From NCBI RefSeq assembly GCF_002091755.1, contig NZ_BDAI01000009.1, positions 135,857-199,856 of the forward strand: a stretch of DNA of 64,000 nucleotides, given 5' to 3'. Both the position numbers and the translations under genes were made by a program. The DNA comes from Pseudomonas nitroreducens NBRC 12694. Its GTDB lineage: Bacteria; Pseudomonadota; Gammaproteobacteria; Pseudomonadales; Pseudomonadaceae. The notes under the pieces were generated by a model. The model saw nothing but the letters and a program-made list of their open reading frames with translations, searched no databases and was not told where the DNA came from. Shown here piece by piece: positions 44,989-53,464 of the stretch (positions are counted from its first letter, which is position 1; every line of letters starts with the position of its first letter).

Positions 44989-44994
44989 ATTATA
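44989..44994 (-). promoter_or_regulatory. -10 element of the cold-shock gene
   Basis: Minus-strand TATAAT at 44994-44989, about 95 bases before the start codon. The -35 is poor. The surrounding 45000-45200 region is AT-rich and holds no supported gene. Confidence 0.4.
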
Positions 44995-45271
44995 CAGCGA
45001 GCGGGGAGGTTTGCAGGGATTTTAAGATTAATTTTGATTATTCGGATGAATGGTCTGCCGGATGAGCATCGATATTATGTCTTTCATGAGTTTTTATTTG
45101 GTCTTTCTGTTTTTTGATTTAGAGGTTTTAATGGTCGCAGTTGCGGGGATTTTTCCCTAATGGGATTGAACTTGGTGGGAAAGATAGCCGATCCAGATTC
45201 ATTCCAGTAAGTTGGGTGCATATGAACAAAGAATCCTCCCGTAGCGAGTCTGGCTGCAGCTTGGCATATGG

Positions 45272-45294
45272 CCGGCACCGGTCCACGGTGCCGG
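45272..45294 (+). terminator. Hairpin near the left end of the accessory region
   Basis: CCGGCACCG (45272-45280) and CGGTGCCGG (45286-45294) pair perfectly around GTCCA, followed by ACTCTTTC. There is no complete plus-strand gene just before it, so it may be left from a deleted gene. It lies 65 bases before the end of the small recombinase gene. Confidence 0.4.
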
Positions 45295-45358
45295 ACTCTT
45301 TCAGTTGATTGCCGCGGGTAGCGTTACGCAGGCGGCCAGCACTCAGGCGGATGCATGG

Positions 45359-45979
45359 TCAAACCTCAGTCTGTTCCGCCATCGCCAGAGCGTCATCGAC
45401 CTCGATACCCAAATACCTAACAGTACTCTCCAGCTTCGTATGGCCGAGCAACAACTGCACTGCTCTCAGGTTTTTCGTTCTGCGATAGATCAGCGATGCT
45501 TTGGTCCTACGAAGCGTGTGAGTTCCGTAGAGTGTGGGGTCGAGGCCGATTGTGGTTATCCAGGCTTTCACAATGCGGGCGTACTGCCTCGTGGAAATGT
45601 GAGCTGAAATTCGAGCACTACTGGGAAAAAGGAAATCGTCGTTACGACGGCAAGCTGTTCGGATCCAAGCTTCAACCGATGCTCGCGTCTGAGCAGTGAT
45701 TTCGAACTGCACCGGTCGCTGGGTCTTCTGCTGCATCACGATCGCGCGCGTCGACACATGATCGCCGTGAGCTATGTCTCTGACGCGCAGCTTCGTTAAA
45801 TCACAGGCTCGCAGCTTGCTGTCGATGGCGAGGTTGAACAGCGCCAGATCACGTTCCTTGTTTGCGATCTCAAGTCGCACTCTGATAGCCCAAATGTCCC
45901 CAAGTCGTAGCGGTGCTTTTTGGCCGACCAGTTTGCCCTTGTTCCAAGGTTCGCGAGCTTTCGTTGCGGGTGTGGCCAT
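45359..45979 (-). CDS. Tyrosine recombinase, catalytic domain only
   Basis: This 206-residue integrase has the catalytic domain of the phage integrase family without the usual N-terminal arm- and core-binding domains. Catalytic residues are visible: Arg in SKLRACDLTKLRV, Lys in MQQKTQRPVQFEI, His-x-x-Arg in THTLRRTKAS, the second His in LLGHTKLES and Tyr in VRYLGIEV. ATG 45979 follows GGAGGACAAATC. Such short recombinases occur singly in Pseudomonas and relatives, sometimes at tRNA or rRNA loci. Its size suggests it is intact as such, or a truncated element integrase. It marks the left side of an accessory region but no matching att site was found. Confidence 0.8.
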   Translation of the reverse strand: MATPATKAREPWNKGKLVGQKAPLRLGDIWAIRVRLEIANKERDLALFNLAIDSKLRACDLTKLRVRDIAHGDHVSTRAIVMQQKTQRPVQFEITAQTRASVEAWIRTACRRNDDFLFPSSARISAHISTRQYARIVKAWITTIGLDPTLYGTHTLRRTKASLIYRRTKNLRAVQLLLGHTKLESTVRYLGIEVDDALAMAEQTEV

Positions 45980-46188
45980 GATTTGTCCTCCACATGAGTG
46001 AAGGGCTAGGGTGCATCGCATGCGATCTTAGGGCCGCTTCCGACCCGAAGCGGACGCCCAAGGCTTGCAGTTAGATGGCTTGGGAGCTTTGGCTGGAGCG
46101 AACTTGCATGCGAACTGCAAATGGCTGAAGTCTGGGTGTCAGGCGGCGACCCCGCGCGAGCTGGAGCCTACAGCCATCACTCCACAAC

Positions 46189-46518
46189 TCACGTACTGGG
46201 GCCAGGTCTGGCCTTCAGCCACAAGCCAAAGGTTCTCACCACCTCTACCACTGGTCGTAACCGATCGCCATCAGCGCTCAGGCAATACTCCACGCGTGGC
46301 GGCACCTCGGGGTACACGGTTCTCTCGATCAGGCCCGCTTCTTCCAGCGCCCGCAGTTCCAGCGTCAGTACGCGCTGGGATATCTGTGGCATGTCCCGGC
46401 GCAGTTGATTGAAGCGCTTGCTGCCGTCGAGTAGGTAGGAAACCAGCAGCAAGCGCCAACGCCCGCCGATGACGTGCATGGCTTCCTCGACCGAGCAGCC
46501 CGAAACGTTCTTCTTCAT
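46189..46518 (-). CDS. HxlR-family regulator
   Basis: This 109-residue winged-helix protein has the HxlR core (CSVEEAMHVIGGRWRLLLVS, FNQLRRDMPQISQRVLTLEL, LIERTVYPEVPPRVEY). It is divergent from a glutathione S-transferase gene with 110 bases between, so it probably controls that gene in response to an electrophile or redox signal. Cys6 in NVSGCSVEE is where HxlR relatives such as HypR carry a reactive cysteine. ATG 46518 is chosen for GGAAG upstream. Confidence 0.82.
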   Translation of the reverse strand: MKKNVSGCSVEEAMHVIGGRWRLLLVSYLLDGSKRFNQLRRDMPQISQRVLTLELRALEEAGLIERTVYPEVPPRVEYCLSADGDRLRPVVEVVRTFGLWLKARPGPST

Positions 46519-46628
46519 CACTTGCTTCCAGGTAACCTTTCTGTGCCCTGGCCACATAAAAGTGCGTTCTTATGCGCGGGCTCGAACTGGGAAATACTGG
46601 CCGCCCATTCCAGCCAGGGTCACTCCCG

Positions 46629-47246
46629 ATGAAACTCTACTTTGCTCCCCAGGCCTGTTCCCTCGCACCGCACATCGTGCTGCGTGAACTGGAGCTGCCG
46701 TTCACGCTGGTGCGGGTGAACAACCAGACCAAGCGCACCGCCGATGGCCGCGACTTCCGGCACATCAACCCGAAGGGCTATGTGGCAGCGCTGGAGTTGA
46801 CCGATGGCCCCGTACTCACCGAAGGCGCGGCGATTCTACAGTACCTCGCCGACCTGCGCCCCGAGGCGGCGCTGGCGCCAGCCAACGGCACGCTGCAGCG
46901 CACGCAGCTGCAAGCCCAGCTGAACTTCATCGGCAGCGAGTTGCATGCCGGGATGAGCCCGCTGTTCAGCGAAGAAATACCGGAGCCTGTGAAAGCGCTG
47001 CTGCGCGAGCGACTTGCCAAGCGCCTGGGTTACATGGAGCAGGCGCTGGCCGACCAGGGATACGCGTTCGGCGAGCGCTTCAGCATCGCCGACGCTTACC
47101 TGTTTACCGTGCTGGGCTGGTCGGAACACTTGGGGGTCGCGTTGAGCGCGTTTCCGGCCATCCGGCGTTTTCGCAGCGAGATCGGCGAGAGACGTTCAGT
47201 GATCGAAGCGATACGCGCGGAAGCGGAGTCGTGCCCTGTGCAGTAG
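46629..47246 (+). CDS. Glutathione S-transferase, beta class
   Basis: This 205-residue enzyme has the thioredoxin-like N-domain (MKLYFAPQACSLAPHIVLRE) with Cys10 as the beta-class active-site residue, and the all-helical C-domain (FGERFSIADAYLFTVLGWSE) with the conserved N-capping SIADAYLF motif. VLTEGAAILQYLAD is the glutathione-binding segment. It conjugates glutathione to electrophiles in the cytosol. It is divergent from the HxlR regulator gene. The start is ATG 46629. Confidence 0.88.
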   Translation: MKLYFAPQACSLAPHIVLRELELPFTLVRVNNQTKRTADGRDFRHINPKGYVAALELTDGPVLTEGAAILQYLADLRPEAALAPANGTLQRTQLQAQLNFIGSELHAGMSPLFSEEIPEPVKALLRERLAKRLGYMEQALADQGYAFGERFSIADAYLFTVLGWSEHLGVALSAFPAIRRFRSEIGERRSVIEAIRAEAESCPVQ

Positions 47247-47420
47247 AACGCTCGGTCAGTCGTCTTTTAGAAGCTGCTCTCTGTCGATGGTGACCGGCAG
47301 AGAACGACCAAAGCAGTCGTTGCCATGTTTATCCTTTATGTGGGGAGAGGCAGACCAGACTACGAATGTGAACTTAGGCGCGGCAGCGCTTTCCACCGGT
47401 ACACGTACAGGAGAACTGGC

Positions 47421-47810
47421 ATGGAAACGCTCCGAGGTCCGCCCGCGAACTGTTCCTCATTCGTACTGATTCTTGACGATGATCCAACCTTGGCCAGAGT
47501 TCTTGGCTTGGCGATGGAAAATTACGGAATTCCCGCAGTCGTTCTTGGAAACGCCGACAATGGTCTCGATTGGATCAATGCTAACCCTGGCCAACTGGCC
47601 CTTTTGCTCACTGACGTCTTAATGCCTGGTGAGATCGACGGTCTGGATTTAGCGCGTAAGGTTGCAGAGCGCTCCCCAGACATCCCCATCATCATCATGT
47701 CTGGCGGCTCCTGGAGTCGGGACTTCCCGGCCTACCTCATTCTCGACAAGCCATTTGATCTCACGGCGCTCATGACTGTTGTTAGAGACGCCCTAGCGCT
47801 CCCCCACTGA
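47421..47810 (+). CDS. Stand-alone response-regulator receiver protein
   Basis: This 129-residue receiver has Asp19-Asp20-Asp21 (ILDDDPT), phospho-acceptor Asp65 (LLTDVLMPG), Ser94 (IIMSGG) and Lys110 (ILDKPFD). It has no output domain. ATG 47421 follows AGGAG by nine bases. No histidine kinase is nearby. It stands just before the mobile-element block. Confidence 0.8.
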   Translation: METLRGPPANCSSFVLILDDDPTLARVLGLAMENYGIPAVVLGNADNGLDWINANPGQLALLLTDVLMPGEIDGLDLARKVAERSPDIPIIIMSGGSWSRDFPAYLILDKPFDLTALMTVVRDALALPH

Positions 47811-47935
47811 GTAAATAGGACGCATGGTTAATGCATCACTGATATTGCAGTCCCCTTCTGGCCGATTTGGGTCATCCGCGAATGGCTGCAATTGGCCGGA
47901 AGCAGTCTATCGATGGGGCAAAAAAAGAAACGGCG

Positions 47936-47958
47936 ACAGGAGCCCAGAGGGCTCCTGT
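47936..47958 (-). terminator. Terminator of the CsrA-like operon
   Basis: ACAGGAGCCC (47936-47945) and GGGCTCCTGT (47949-47958) pair with a three-base loop. On the minus strand it is followed at distance by a run of seven T. It lies ten bases after the stop of the small membrane protein. Confidence 0.55.
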
Positions 47959-47968
47959 TTATGCCGAC

Positions 47969-48148
47969 CTAACCCCGGATAGACGAGCTTCGTCGGGTAG
48001 TAAAGTGGAAAATGGCGAGCGCCACGATGAGCGTCAGCAACAATGGCCAGAAGCGCATAGCCAGGACTGCTAGTCCAACCACGGCTGCCGTACCGGCGAA
48101 GATGCTGAAAAGTACAAAGAGTAGGCCCAGAAAGCGCAGTAGCCCCAT
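47969..48148 (-). CDS. Small membrane protein of 59 aa
   Basis: The product (MGLLRFLGLLFVLFSIFAGT) has two hydrophobic helices with a short turn, ending in basic residues (HFTTRRSSSIRG). ATG 48148 follows GGAG by seven bases. It is 25 bases after the CsrA-like gene on the same strand. Function is unknown. Confidence 0.6.
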   Translation of the reverse strand: MGLLRFLGLLFVLFSIFAGTAAVVGLAVLAMRFWPLLLTLIVALAIFHFTTRRSSSIRG

Positions 48149-48173
48149 GTCGATTCTCCTGTGAGGCGAGCGA

Positions 48174-48353
48174 TCAGGTCGGGCAGTGTAGGTTTGCTTG
48201 GATCCGCTGGTAGACCTCATCGCGATGCACTGTGATGTGGGAAGGTGCAGATACACCAACGCGCACGTGGTTGCCGTTGACGCGGAGAATGACGACCTCG
48301 ATATCGTCGCCAATGCGGATGGTTTTACCGACGCTGCGGGTGAGGATGAGCAT
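48174..48353 (-). CDS. CsrA/RsmA-family RNA-binding protein
   Basis: This 59-residue protein reads MLILTRSVGKTIRIGDDIEV, then VILRVNGNHVRVGVSAPSHI and TVHRDEVYQRIQANLHCPT. This is a full CsrA: the LTR start, the GNxVRVGVxAP core and the VHRxEVY helix, with the RNA-contacting Arg near the first strand and the one in VHRDEV. CsrA dimers bind GGA motifs in mRNA leaders and repress translation. AGGAG precedes ATG 48353. It lies within a mobile-element block and is short enough to be missed by automated calling. It may tune host or element genes through the host Gac/Rsm network. Confidence 0.9.
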   Translation of the reverse strand: MLILTRSVGKTIRIGDDIEVVILRVNGNHVRVGVSAPSHITVHRDEVYQRIQANLHCPT

Positions 48354-48408
48354 GCTTTACTCCTAAGCGTTTAGTGGGCGTCTGGCTGCTGCTTGGCGCC
48401 TGTTTTTG

Positions 48409-49332
48409 TTAACTGATGGGCCGCTGATTGCGCGCTTCGGCACGTTCGCGCAGCAGCGTTGATAGCGTGGGGCGAGTGGTGGCGCTGATTGGTTCGTCTG
48501 CTGGAGCGGGAGATGTCGCTGCAGCGGTCGCAGGCTCAGGAAAGAACTCCTCAACGATCGCGCCGCCTTCTTCTTCACTTTCCTCGAAGGCTCCATTGGC
48601 GAAGCCCTGGCGCGCTGCAGCATCGAGGGCTTGCTGGTCGAAGCCGGATGCCTGCCGCACCTCATCGGTCTCCCGGGCGTGCTGCAACGCAGCTTCGATC
48701 GACAGCCCGCTGCGTACGGTGATATCGACGTAGAAGATTGGTGATCCATGGCTTTGTCGGGTGGATTTGCCGCGCAGACGCAGCTCCAGCGGCAGGCACG
48801 CTAGACGATCTCCCGAAATCGCCTGGAGGTACTGCAAGCGAGCGGCCAGCGTGCGGATGCTGTTGAAGCCTGTGGTTCGAAAAACGAAGCTGCCGAGCGC
48901 ATCTTCATCGCCGATGACCACGTTGAGCCGGCCATACGGCTTGCAGGCGCCACCTTTCGCCAGCGAGCAACCATCGGGCGAAGGGCAGGGCAGTGAGTCG
49001 ATACTGTCCTTGCCGCGACGCTTACAGGTCTCGCCATTGCCAACGCAGATCGGCCGGCCGGATTGCCGATCAAACAGGCAGTACTCGGCACGAAAATTCA
49101 GGTCGGGCGAATTGAACAGCAGGCGGATCGTGATGCTGCGAATCTTGCCGCCCTGGGCTTTGCGTAGATCCTCGTCGATGGGGTGATGGATCCAGCCATC
49201 ACGTAGTTGCACTTGCGAGGTGATGGTGAATTGATCGTCCTTCTCCGGCAGGCGTTTGCCGTTTTTCTCGACGACCTTGCCGATGGAAATCCGCCCGAGT
49301 ACGGGCGGCGTAATAGCCAAGCCTTTAAGCAT
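48409..49332 (-). CDS. Mobile-element protein, possible recombination directionality factor
   Basis: This 307-residue protein (MLKGLAITPPVLGRISIGKV) belongs to a family common in Pseudomonas integrative elements, sometimes called hydrolase or metal-binding protein, and related to phage recombination directionality factors. A cysteine cluster between about residues 85 and 130 (YCLFDRQSGRPICVGNGETC, then PCPSPDGCSLAKGGACKPYG) could bind zinc. The C-terminal 100 residues are acidic and Ala/Pro-rich. ATG 49332 follows GGAG by six bases. Its neighbours are a YqaJ nuclease and a CsrA protein. The role in excision is a family-level inference. Confidence 0.6.
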   Translation of the reverse strand: MLKGLAITPPVLGRISIGKVVEKNGKRLPEKDDQFTITSQVQLRDGWIHHPIDEDLRKAQGGKIRSITIRLLFNSPDLNFRAEYCLFDRQSGRPICVGNGETCKRRGKDSIDSLPCPSPDGCSLAKGGACKPYGRLNVVIGDEDALGSFVFRTTGFNSIRTLAARLQYLQAISGDRLACLPLELRLRGKSTRQSHGSPIFYVDITVRSGLSIEAALQHARETDEVRQASGFDQQALDAAARQGFANGAFEESEEEGGAIVEEFFPEPATAAATSPAPADEPISATTRPTLSTLLRERAEARNQRPIS

Positions 49333-49351
49333 GGTGGTTCTCCAGACGAAT

Positions 49352-49376
49352 AAAAAATCCCGCCCCGAGTCGGGCG
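49352..49376 (-). terminator. Short hairpin with T run after the YqaJ gene
   Basis: CGCCC (49361-49365) and GGGCG (49372-49376) pair; on the minus strand GGA and six T follow (49357-49352). It lies between the YqaJ gene and the next gene, so it may reduce read-through. Confidence 0.45.
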
Positions 49377-49405
49377 ACTTCGCGGCGGTCAAGGGGGGAA
49401 TGGAT

Positions 49406-50416
49406 TCAGGTGACCAGGAAGCGACGGCTTCCCGGCTTGGTGGTGGAGAAGCGTGTGAGGAGATACGGCTTTTCCTTCAGCAACTGCGGGACATCCAGGG
49501 CTTGGCTGTCCTTGGCCTTGCGCCAAGTCACCGAGCCGTTGGCGAACACCGCTCGGCTGGCTTCGCCCATGGCCTGCTGCAGAAATTGCTTGAGCTCAGC
49601 CTCGCGCTTGCTATGGATCTCGAGAGTGGTGCGTGCTTCCTTCAGCTCATCGAAGGCAGCGCAGAGGATGGGATCCTGGGAGAAATCCCGAGTGTTGCCG
49701 TTGTCTTCTGGGTAGAGACAGCGCAGTGCTTGCTCTGCTGATTCGGAGCCATCGGCCGCCGGTGGAGTGTCGCGCTGCACGTAGTTCCAGAAATCCTGCT
49801 CCAGTTCGATCAGCCGAGCGATCAACTCGTCGTCACGCTCGATGCGGTGGATCTCCAATTGCTGGCCGCCGAGCAGCACGGCCACGTCTGCCGCCTGTTT
49901 ACCGGTCACCGCCAACTGATGCATCACCTGTAGCTGCACATACACCGGTACGCCTTCTTTCCAGAGGCGCGCGCCGTTGATTCCCGCGGTCTTGCATTCG
50001 AGGATCTGCACATCGCTGGCGCCGATAACCTCGCGGTCGATGTTGGCCAGCATCCAGTTCAGTTTCGGATCAGGGTGCTGCAGCACGGCGTTGATGCGCC
50101 GTACCCGGTGTCCGCTGTGGCGGGTGTAGTGCGTCGCGACGATAGGTTCGAGGATATTGCCCCAGTAGGTAGGGCTTTCTTCATCATGGGGATCTGACTT
50201 CGGTAAGCCGGCATCTCGGCCGGTCTTTTCCAGCCATAACTCCAATTGGGATTTGTACGGATTGAGGCCGACGGCTGCAGCGGCATCGGAGCTACCGATA
50301 CCGTGTTTGCGGACGGCCAGCCAGGCTTCGCGGGAGAGTTGTTTGGTGCCCACCAATCGCAGGGCAGGGCGCTTTTGCGCGTGCTTGCTGACAGCAGAGA
50401 GATGAGATCGAGGCAT
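49406..50416 (-). CDS. YqaJ-family viral-type recombination exonuclease
   Basis: This 336-residue protein is a YqaJ/lambda-exonuclease-like nuclease. GIGSSDAAAAVGLNPYKSQL is the N-terminal signature, YWGNILEPIVA holds the conserved Glu, and LANIDREV with LECKTAG give the D...E-x-K catalytic core near residues 130-145. It degrades one strand of linear dsDNA to create recombination substrates, in concert with a single-strand annealing protein. No annealing-protein gene is recognised next to it. It is preceded by a terminator hairpin (50443-50466), so it may have its own promoter in the short gap. Confidence 0.85.
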   Translation of the reverse strand: MPRSHLSAVSKHAQKRPALRLVGTKQLSREAWLAVRKHGIGSSDAAAAVGLNPYKSQLELWLEKTGRDAGLPKSDPHDEESPTYWGNILEPIVATHYTRHSGHRVRRINAVLQHPDPKLNWMLANIDREVIGASDVQILECKTAGINGARLWKEGVPVYVQLQVMHQLAVTGKQAADVAVLLGGQQLEIHRIERDDELIARLIELEQDFWNYVQRDTPPAADGSESAEQALRCLYPEDNGNTRDFSQDPILCAAFDELKEARTTLEIHSKREAELKQFLQQAMGEASRAVFANGSVTWRKAKDSQALDVPQLLKEKPYLLTRFSTTKPGSRRFLVT

Positions 50417-50442
50417 ATGACTTTTCCTGCGGGCATAAAAAA

Positions 50443-50466
50443 GCCCGAGCGGGAAACCGCTCGGGC
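50443..50466 (-). terminator. Strong intrinsic terminator
   Basis: GCCCGAGCGG (50443-50452), loop GAAA, CCGCTCGGGC (50457-50466); on the minus strand TTTTTT follows. It ends the transcript of the three envelope-protein genes to its right. Confidence 0.85.
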
Positions 50467-50487
50467 CGTTCAGTGATAAGGCGCGGA

Positions 50488-50805
50488 CTAGCTGTCAAAA
50501 GTGAAGTCGTAATCTCCTTCACTGGTGGAGAGAGATACCTCAACTACCTTTTGGCAAGATGGTGCATCTGCCTTCAACAGCTCACCAAAGGCGAGCTTGT
50601 ACGGCAGGCGCTCTTGGACATTGACGGGGCAGTTACCGCGATTGATCTGCACTTTGTTGATCGTGACGCTGTCCTCGCGGGCAGTGATGCGAATCTGCGG
50701 TCCGCCCCAGACGGAGTTTCTGCCGAGCTCAACGGTAACGGGCGGCTCTGAGCCGCATCCTGCAATGGCCGCGAGTAGAAGCGCGACAGCCAGGTACTTC
50801 TTCAT
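50488..50805 (-). CDS. Small predicted lipoprotein
   Basis: This 105-residue protein has a lipoprotein signal peptide (MKKYLAVALLLAAIAGCGSE) with lipobox IAGC at Cys17. The mature part has two further cysteines (GNCPVN and APSCQK) that may form a disulfide. It resembles small element-encoded lipoproteins that read ITINKVQINRG. Function is unknown; a role in entry exclusion or the cell envelope is possible. Confidence 0.65.
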   Translation of the reverse strand: MKKYLAVALLLAAIAGCGSEPPVTVELGRNSVWGGPQIRITAREDSVTINKVQINRGNCPVNVQERLPYKLAFGELLKADAPSCQKVVEVSLSTSEGDYDFTFDS

Positions 50806-50848
50806 CGTCTTAATCCTGTGAAAGATGTTTCCAACAATCCGCTCTGGG

Positions 50849-51307
50849 TTACCAGGCGGAGCGGCAAAGGTTTTTCTTGCTGTTCAGCGGTTGCAGAACT
50901 TTGGAAAGATTCTTGGTGGGCAGCTTCACCGTCCTGCCCTCTGCGCTGAGCTGAAGATTGTTTGCCTTGCGCAGTGCGGCCCAGAAGCCAGGGAAGTTGT
51001 TGCCGCACACGTGGCAGTCGGTGAAGAAGGGATTGCTGTAGGCCGTACCATCGACAATGACATCGAATCCACCGTCGTCGTTGGACGAATACTGCTTGCC
51101 ACCAATGGTGGCGTAGGCGCTGACGGCACTTTCATCATCGTCTGGGCAGGAGATGTTCAGCTCGTTCCCATTACCATCGTCGACCAGGTGTTCCTGCACA
51201 CCCTGGGTATAACCGGTGGTCCATTCATAGGTGCCTGCTACGGCGCTGGTTCCGATCACGCCCACGGCAAGGCCGCACAGCAGCGCTATCGCTCTGATCA
51301 TTTTCAT
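50849..51307 (-). CDS. Small secreted protein, cysteine-containing
   Basis: This 152-residue protein has a signal peptide (MIRAIALLCGLAVGVIGTSA, cleaved after AVA) and a mature domain with paired cysteines (NISCPDDDES, DCHVCGNNFPGFW, NLCRSAW). ATG 51307 has AGAG upstream. It is probably periplasmic. No family is recognised. It lies between the lipoprotein and the GYF-like gene on the same strand. Confidence 0.6.
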   Translation of the reverse strand: MKMIRAIALLCGLAVGVIGTSAVAGTYEWTTGYTQGVQEHLVDDGNGNELNISCPDDDESAVSAYATIGGKQYSSNDDGGFDVIVDGTAYSNPFFTDCHVCGNNFPGFWAALRKANNLQLSAEGRTVKLPTKNLSKVLQPLNSKKNLCRSAW

Positions 51308-51335
51308 GGAGTAACTCTCGTAAGTGAGGGTGAGG

Positions 51336-51905
51336 CTAGCCCTGGTGTGCGCCGATGCTGATGACGAAGCAGACGATCCAGGTGATGAAGTAGGCGAGGT
51401 TCTGGTTCAGCAGCTTGGCGCGCTGATAGAGGTAGACCGGTACCACGAACACCCAGCCTTTGAAGCGGCTGACGTCGTGACCGGCCTGCTTGAGGCGCTT
51501 GGAGTCGAGCACCGACAGGGCGATGTTCAGAGCCAGGGTGACGTACCAGTAGCGGTTCTCTGACATGGCTCGCTCCCACTGCGCTTCACTCGCGCCCAGC
51601 AGTCCAGCCACGAAGGACTCCAGCAGATAGCCAATCAACGGAGCGAATGCCAGCAGCCAGACGATCTTGTTGTTAACGCTGCTGCCGGTCAGCGGTGGCG
51701 GCGCCACATCTTCCAGATGCTGACGCAGCTCGGTTTGCTCGATCTGCATCCAATCAGTCATTCCCTTTTTCCAGACGCGAGATCCGTAAGTGAGTTGGCC
51801 TTGTTGGATTAGGCCGATCAGTTGTTGCTGGGAGACGGCGCCTTTGCGCTCGCCGTTTTGTTCGTAGTGCCAAGAGGTGTCGAGGGTTGAGGTTGCGTCC
51901 TGCAT
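51336..51905 (-). CDS. GYF_2-domain membrane protein
   Basis: This 189-residue protein starts with a GYF_2 (DUF4339) domain (WHYEQNGERKGAVSQQQLIG, then GQLTYGSRVWKKGMTDW), which binds proline-rich peptides or partner proteins. Three hydrophobic segments follow (VWLLAFAPLIGYLLESFV, YVTLALNIALSVL, FITWIVCFVISIG). The start has AAGGAG seven bases upstream. It is the first gene of the three-gene envelope group. The membrane part resembles DUF-type proteins found beside GYF_2 domains; function is unknown. Confidence 0.7.
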   Translation of the reverse strand: MQDATSTLDTSWHYEQNGERKGAVSQQQLIGLIQQGQLTYGSRVWKKGMTDWMQIEQTELRQHLEDVAPPPLTGSSVNNKIVWLLAFAPLIGYLLESFVAGLLGASEAQWERAMSENRYWYVTLALNIALSVLDSKRLKQAGHDVSRFKGWVFVVPVYLYQRAKLLNQNLAYFITWIVCFVISIGAHQG

Positions 51906-52063
51906 AACAGGCTCCTTGTTTTGATAGCTAGACCCCGCCGCGGGGACGGCGCTCCTACGGCTGGGTTGTTAGTGAGAATATATATCATTAAGCATGACTA
52001 TGTAATCATACCATTTTCAATCTTCTCATGGATTATCTTCATCTTTGAGCGAAGAAATCCGGG

Positions 52064-52342
52064 ATGGAGTTGAAGGTCGCTTTCGCGAGGTGCTTAAAGG
52101 AGCTGAGATGCCAGCGACACTTGGCGCAGGTTGACCTTGGGCACCAGGCACACATCAGTCGCTTAGAGTCGGGCAAGCAAGAGGCGACTTTGACAACCAT
52201 CGAGCAGGTCGCTGAGGCACTTGGAATGACCTCAATCGAACTTCTCACTCGCGCAGTTGCTTTGCAGTCAGGACAAGATCCTGTGCTGCTTCTAAGGGCT
52301 ATTGCTTCCGATATGAAAAGGAAGGAGTCGAAAATAGACTGA
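52064..52342 (+). CDS. XRE-family regulator
   Basis: This 92-residue protein is a single Cro/CI helix-turn-helix (LKELRCQRHLAQVDLGHQAH, then ISRLESGKQEATLTTIEQVA) with a helical tail. It is divergent from the GYF_2 gene, with an AT-rich 158-base gap that probably holds both promoters. It likely controls the element operon. The start is ATG 52064 with GGGA immediately upstream. Confidence 0.75.
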   Translation: MELKVAFARCLKELRCQRHLAQVDLGHQAHISRLESGKQEATLTTIEQVAEALGMTSIELLTRAVALQSGQDPVLLLRAIASDMKRKESKID

Positions 52343-52410
52343 ATGTCTATCGAGGGCCTCTTGTTGCTAATGTGCTCAGCCGAAGAGGCCTGAGCGCGAG
52401 ATCATTACCC

Positions 52411-53379
52411 TTATGCTGCGAGCGCCAATGCAGCATGCAACGCTTTCTGCTTCAGCACCGCCCCTTGTCCGAACCACGCCGAGTCCAGGCGATATTCATT
52501 GCTGCGCGCACGCCGCTCGTGGTCCACGTATTCGGTGACGGAGCAGAGCAATCCCCACGCAGTTCCTTCCGCCGCAGGTAGCGTGGCACCGCGGCCCGCT
52601 CCCTCGTACAACTCATGCACTCGGCGCAGCGCCCGCTCGTTGGCGAGTTTTTCGGGAATGTCCGTCGTGGGCGCAACATCGCACAGTACGTCCAGGAAGA
52701 AGCTCGTGGCCTCTCTCGGGCGTACCTTGCGCTCGGCCAGATGGCGCATCCGATACATGAACTCGTCCCATTGCGAGACAGAGATGCCGAGTTGCTTCTT
52801 CACCGCTTGGGAGTCGAAGCGAGTGTTGTGCGGCACCTTGATGGCCCGTGAGGTGCCATCCAAGGCAATGGTGAGGGTGTTATTGCAGACAACTCGGATG
52901 GTCGTCGGCGTGGCAGTGGTAGCGAGTGTCCCGTCGCACGAGGTGGCTAGCAGTAAGTAGCCATTCACCTGGTCATTGCCTTTGAGCGCTGCGTGCTGAC
53001 CAGTCCGCGCCAGTGCCCAGAATTTGCGGCCACCTTTGAGCACGCCAGCCGTTTCGAGCTCATAGCCCGATACCTCAGTCAGGTCGCGATAGAACTCCAG
53101 CACTTCTTTGGGCTGAACGACCTGATAGCGCTGCGAGACCACTGAGAGCGGCGCCTTGGTGTCGGAGCGGTAGAGCACCTTCTGTTCTGGGAAGGAGTGG
53201 ATGCTGCCCAGATGGCCGACAGCTTCTGCCTTGAAGTGCACTGGGCTTTCCTGGATCTGCCAGTCCATGCCGGCTTTGCGTTGCCAGATTTCGATAGGTT
53301 GTTTTTGCGGGAGCTGGTTGCCTAGGCCATGCCAGGGCGTTTCGCCCACATAAGCCATTTGTTCGACGAGATGAGCCAT
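52411..53379 (-). CDS. DUF932-family phage/plasmid-like protein
   Basis: This 322-residue protein belongs to the DUF932 family found in phages, plasmids and integrative elements. GETPWHGLGNQL, GYELETAGVLKGGRKFWALA, TTIRVVCNNTLTIAL and GTAWGLLCSVTEYVDHERRA are its landmarks. It occurs beside YqaJ nucleases and is thought to serve DNA replication or recombination of the element, but no activity is established. A zinc-ribbon protein gene lies upstream on the same strand. Confidence 0.8.
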   Translation of the reverse strand: MAHLVEQMAYVGETPWHGLGNQLPQKQPIEIWQRKAGMDWQIQESPVHFKAEAVGHLGSIHSFPEQKVLYRSDTKAPLSVVSQRYQVVQPKEVLEFYRDLTEVSGYELETAGVLKGGRKFWALARTGQHAALKGNDQVNGYLLLATSCDGTLATTATPTTIRVVCNNTLTIALDGTSRAIKVPHNTRFDSQAVKKQLGISVSQWDEFMYRMRHLAERKVRPREATSFFLDVLCDVAPTTDIPEKLANERALRRVHELYEGAGRGATLPAAEGTAWGLLCSVTEYVDHERRARSNEYRLDSAWFGQGAVLKQKALHAALALAA

Positions 53380-53464
53380 GGTGAATTTCCTTTGAGTAAT
53401 AGCCGGCCATAGCGCTGCGCGAGGTGCAGCACCGGCAAAATGAATGAGATCGAGGGGAGGGGAC

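Noticed and set aside
45084..45278. Minus-strand frame of 64 codons in the AT-rich gap after the cold-shock leader
   Set aside because: No ribosome binding site, no recognisable domain, and an unbalanced N/K/P-rich end.
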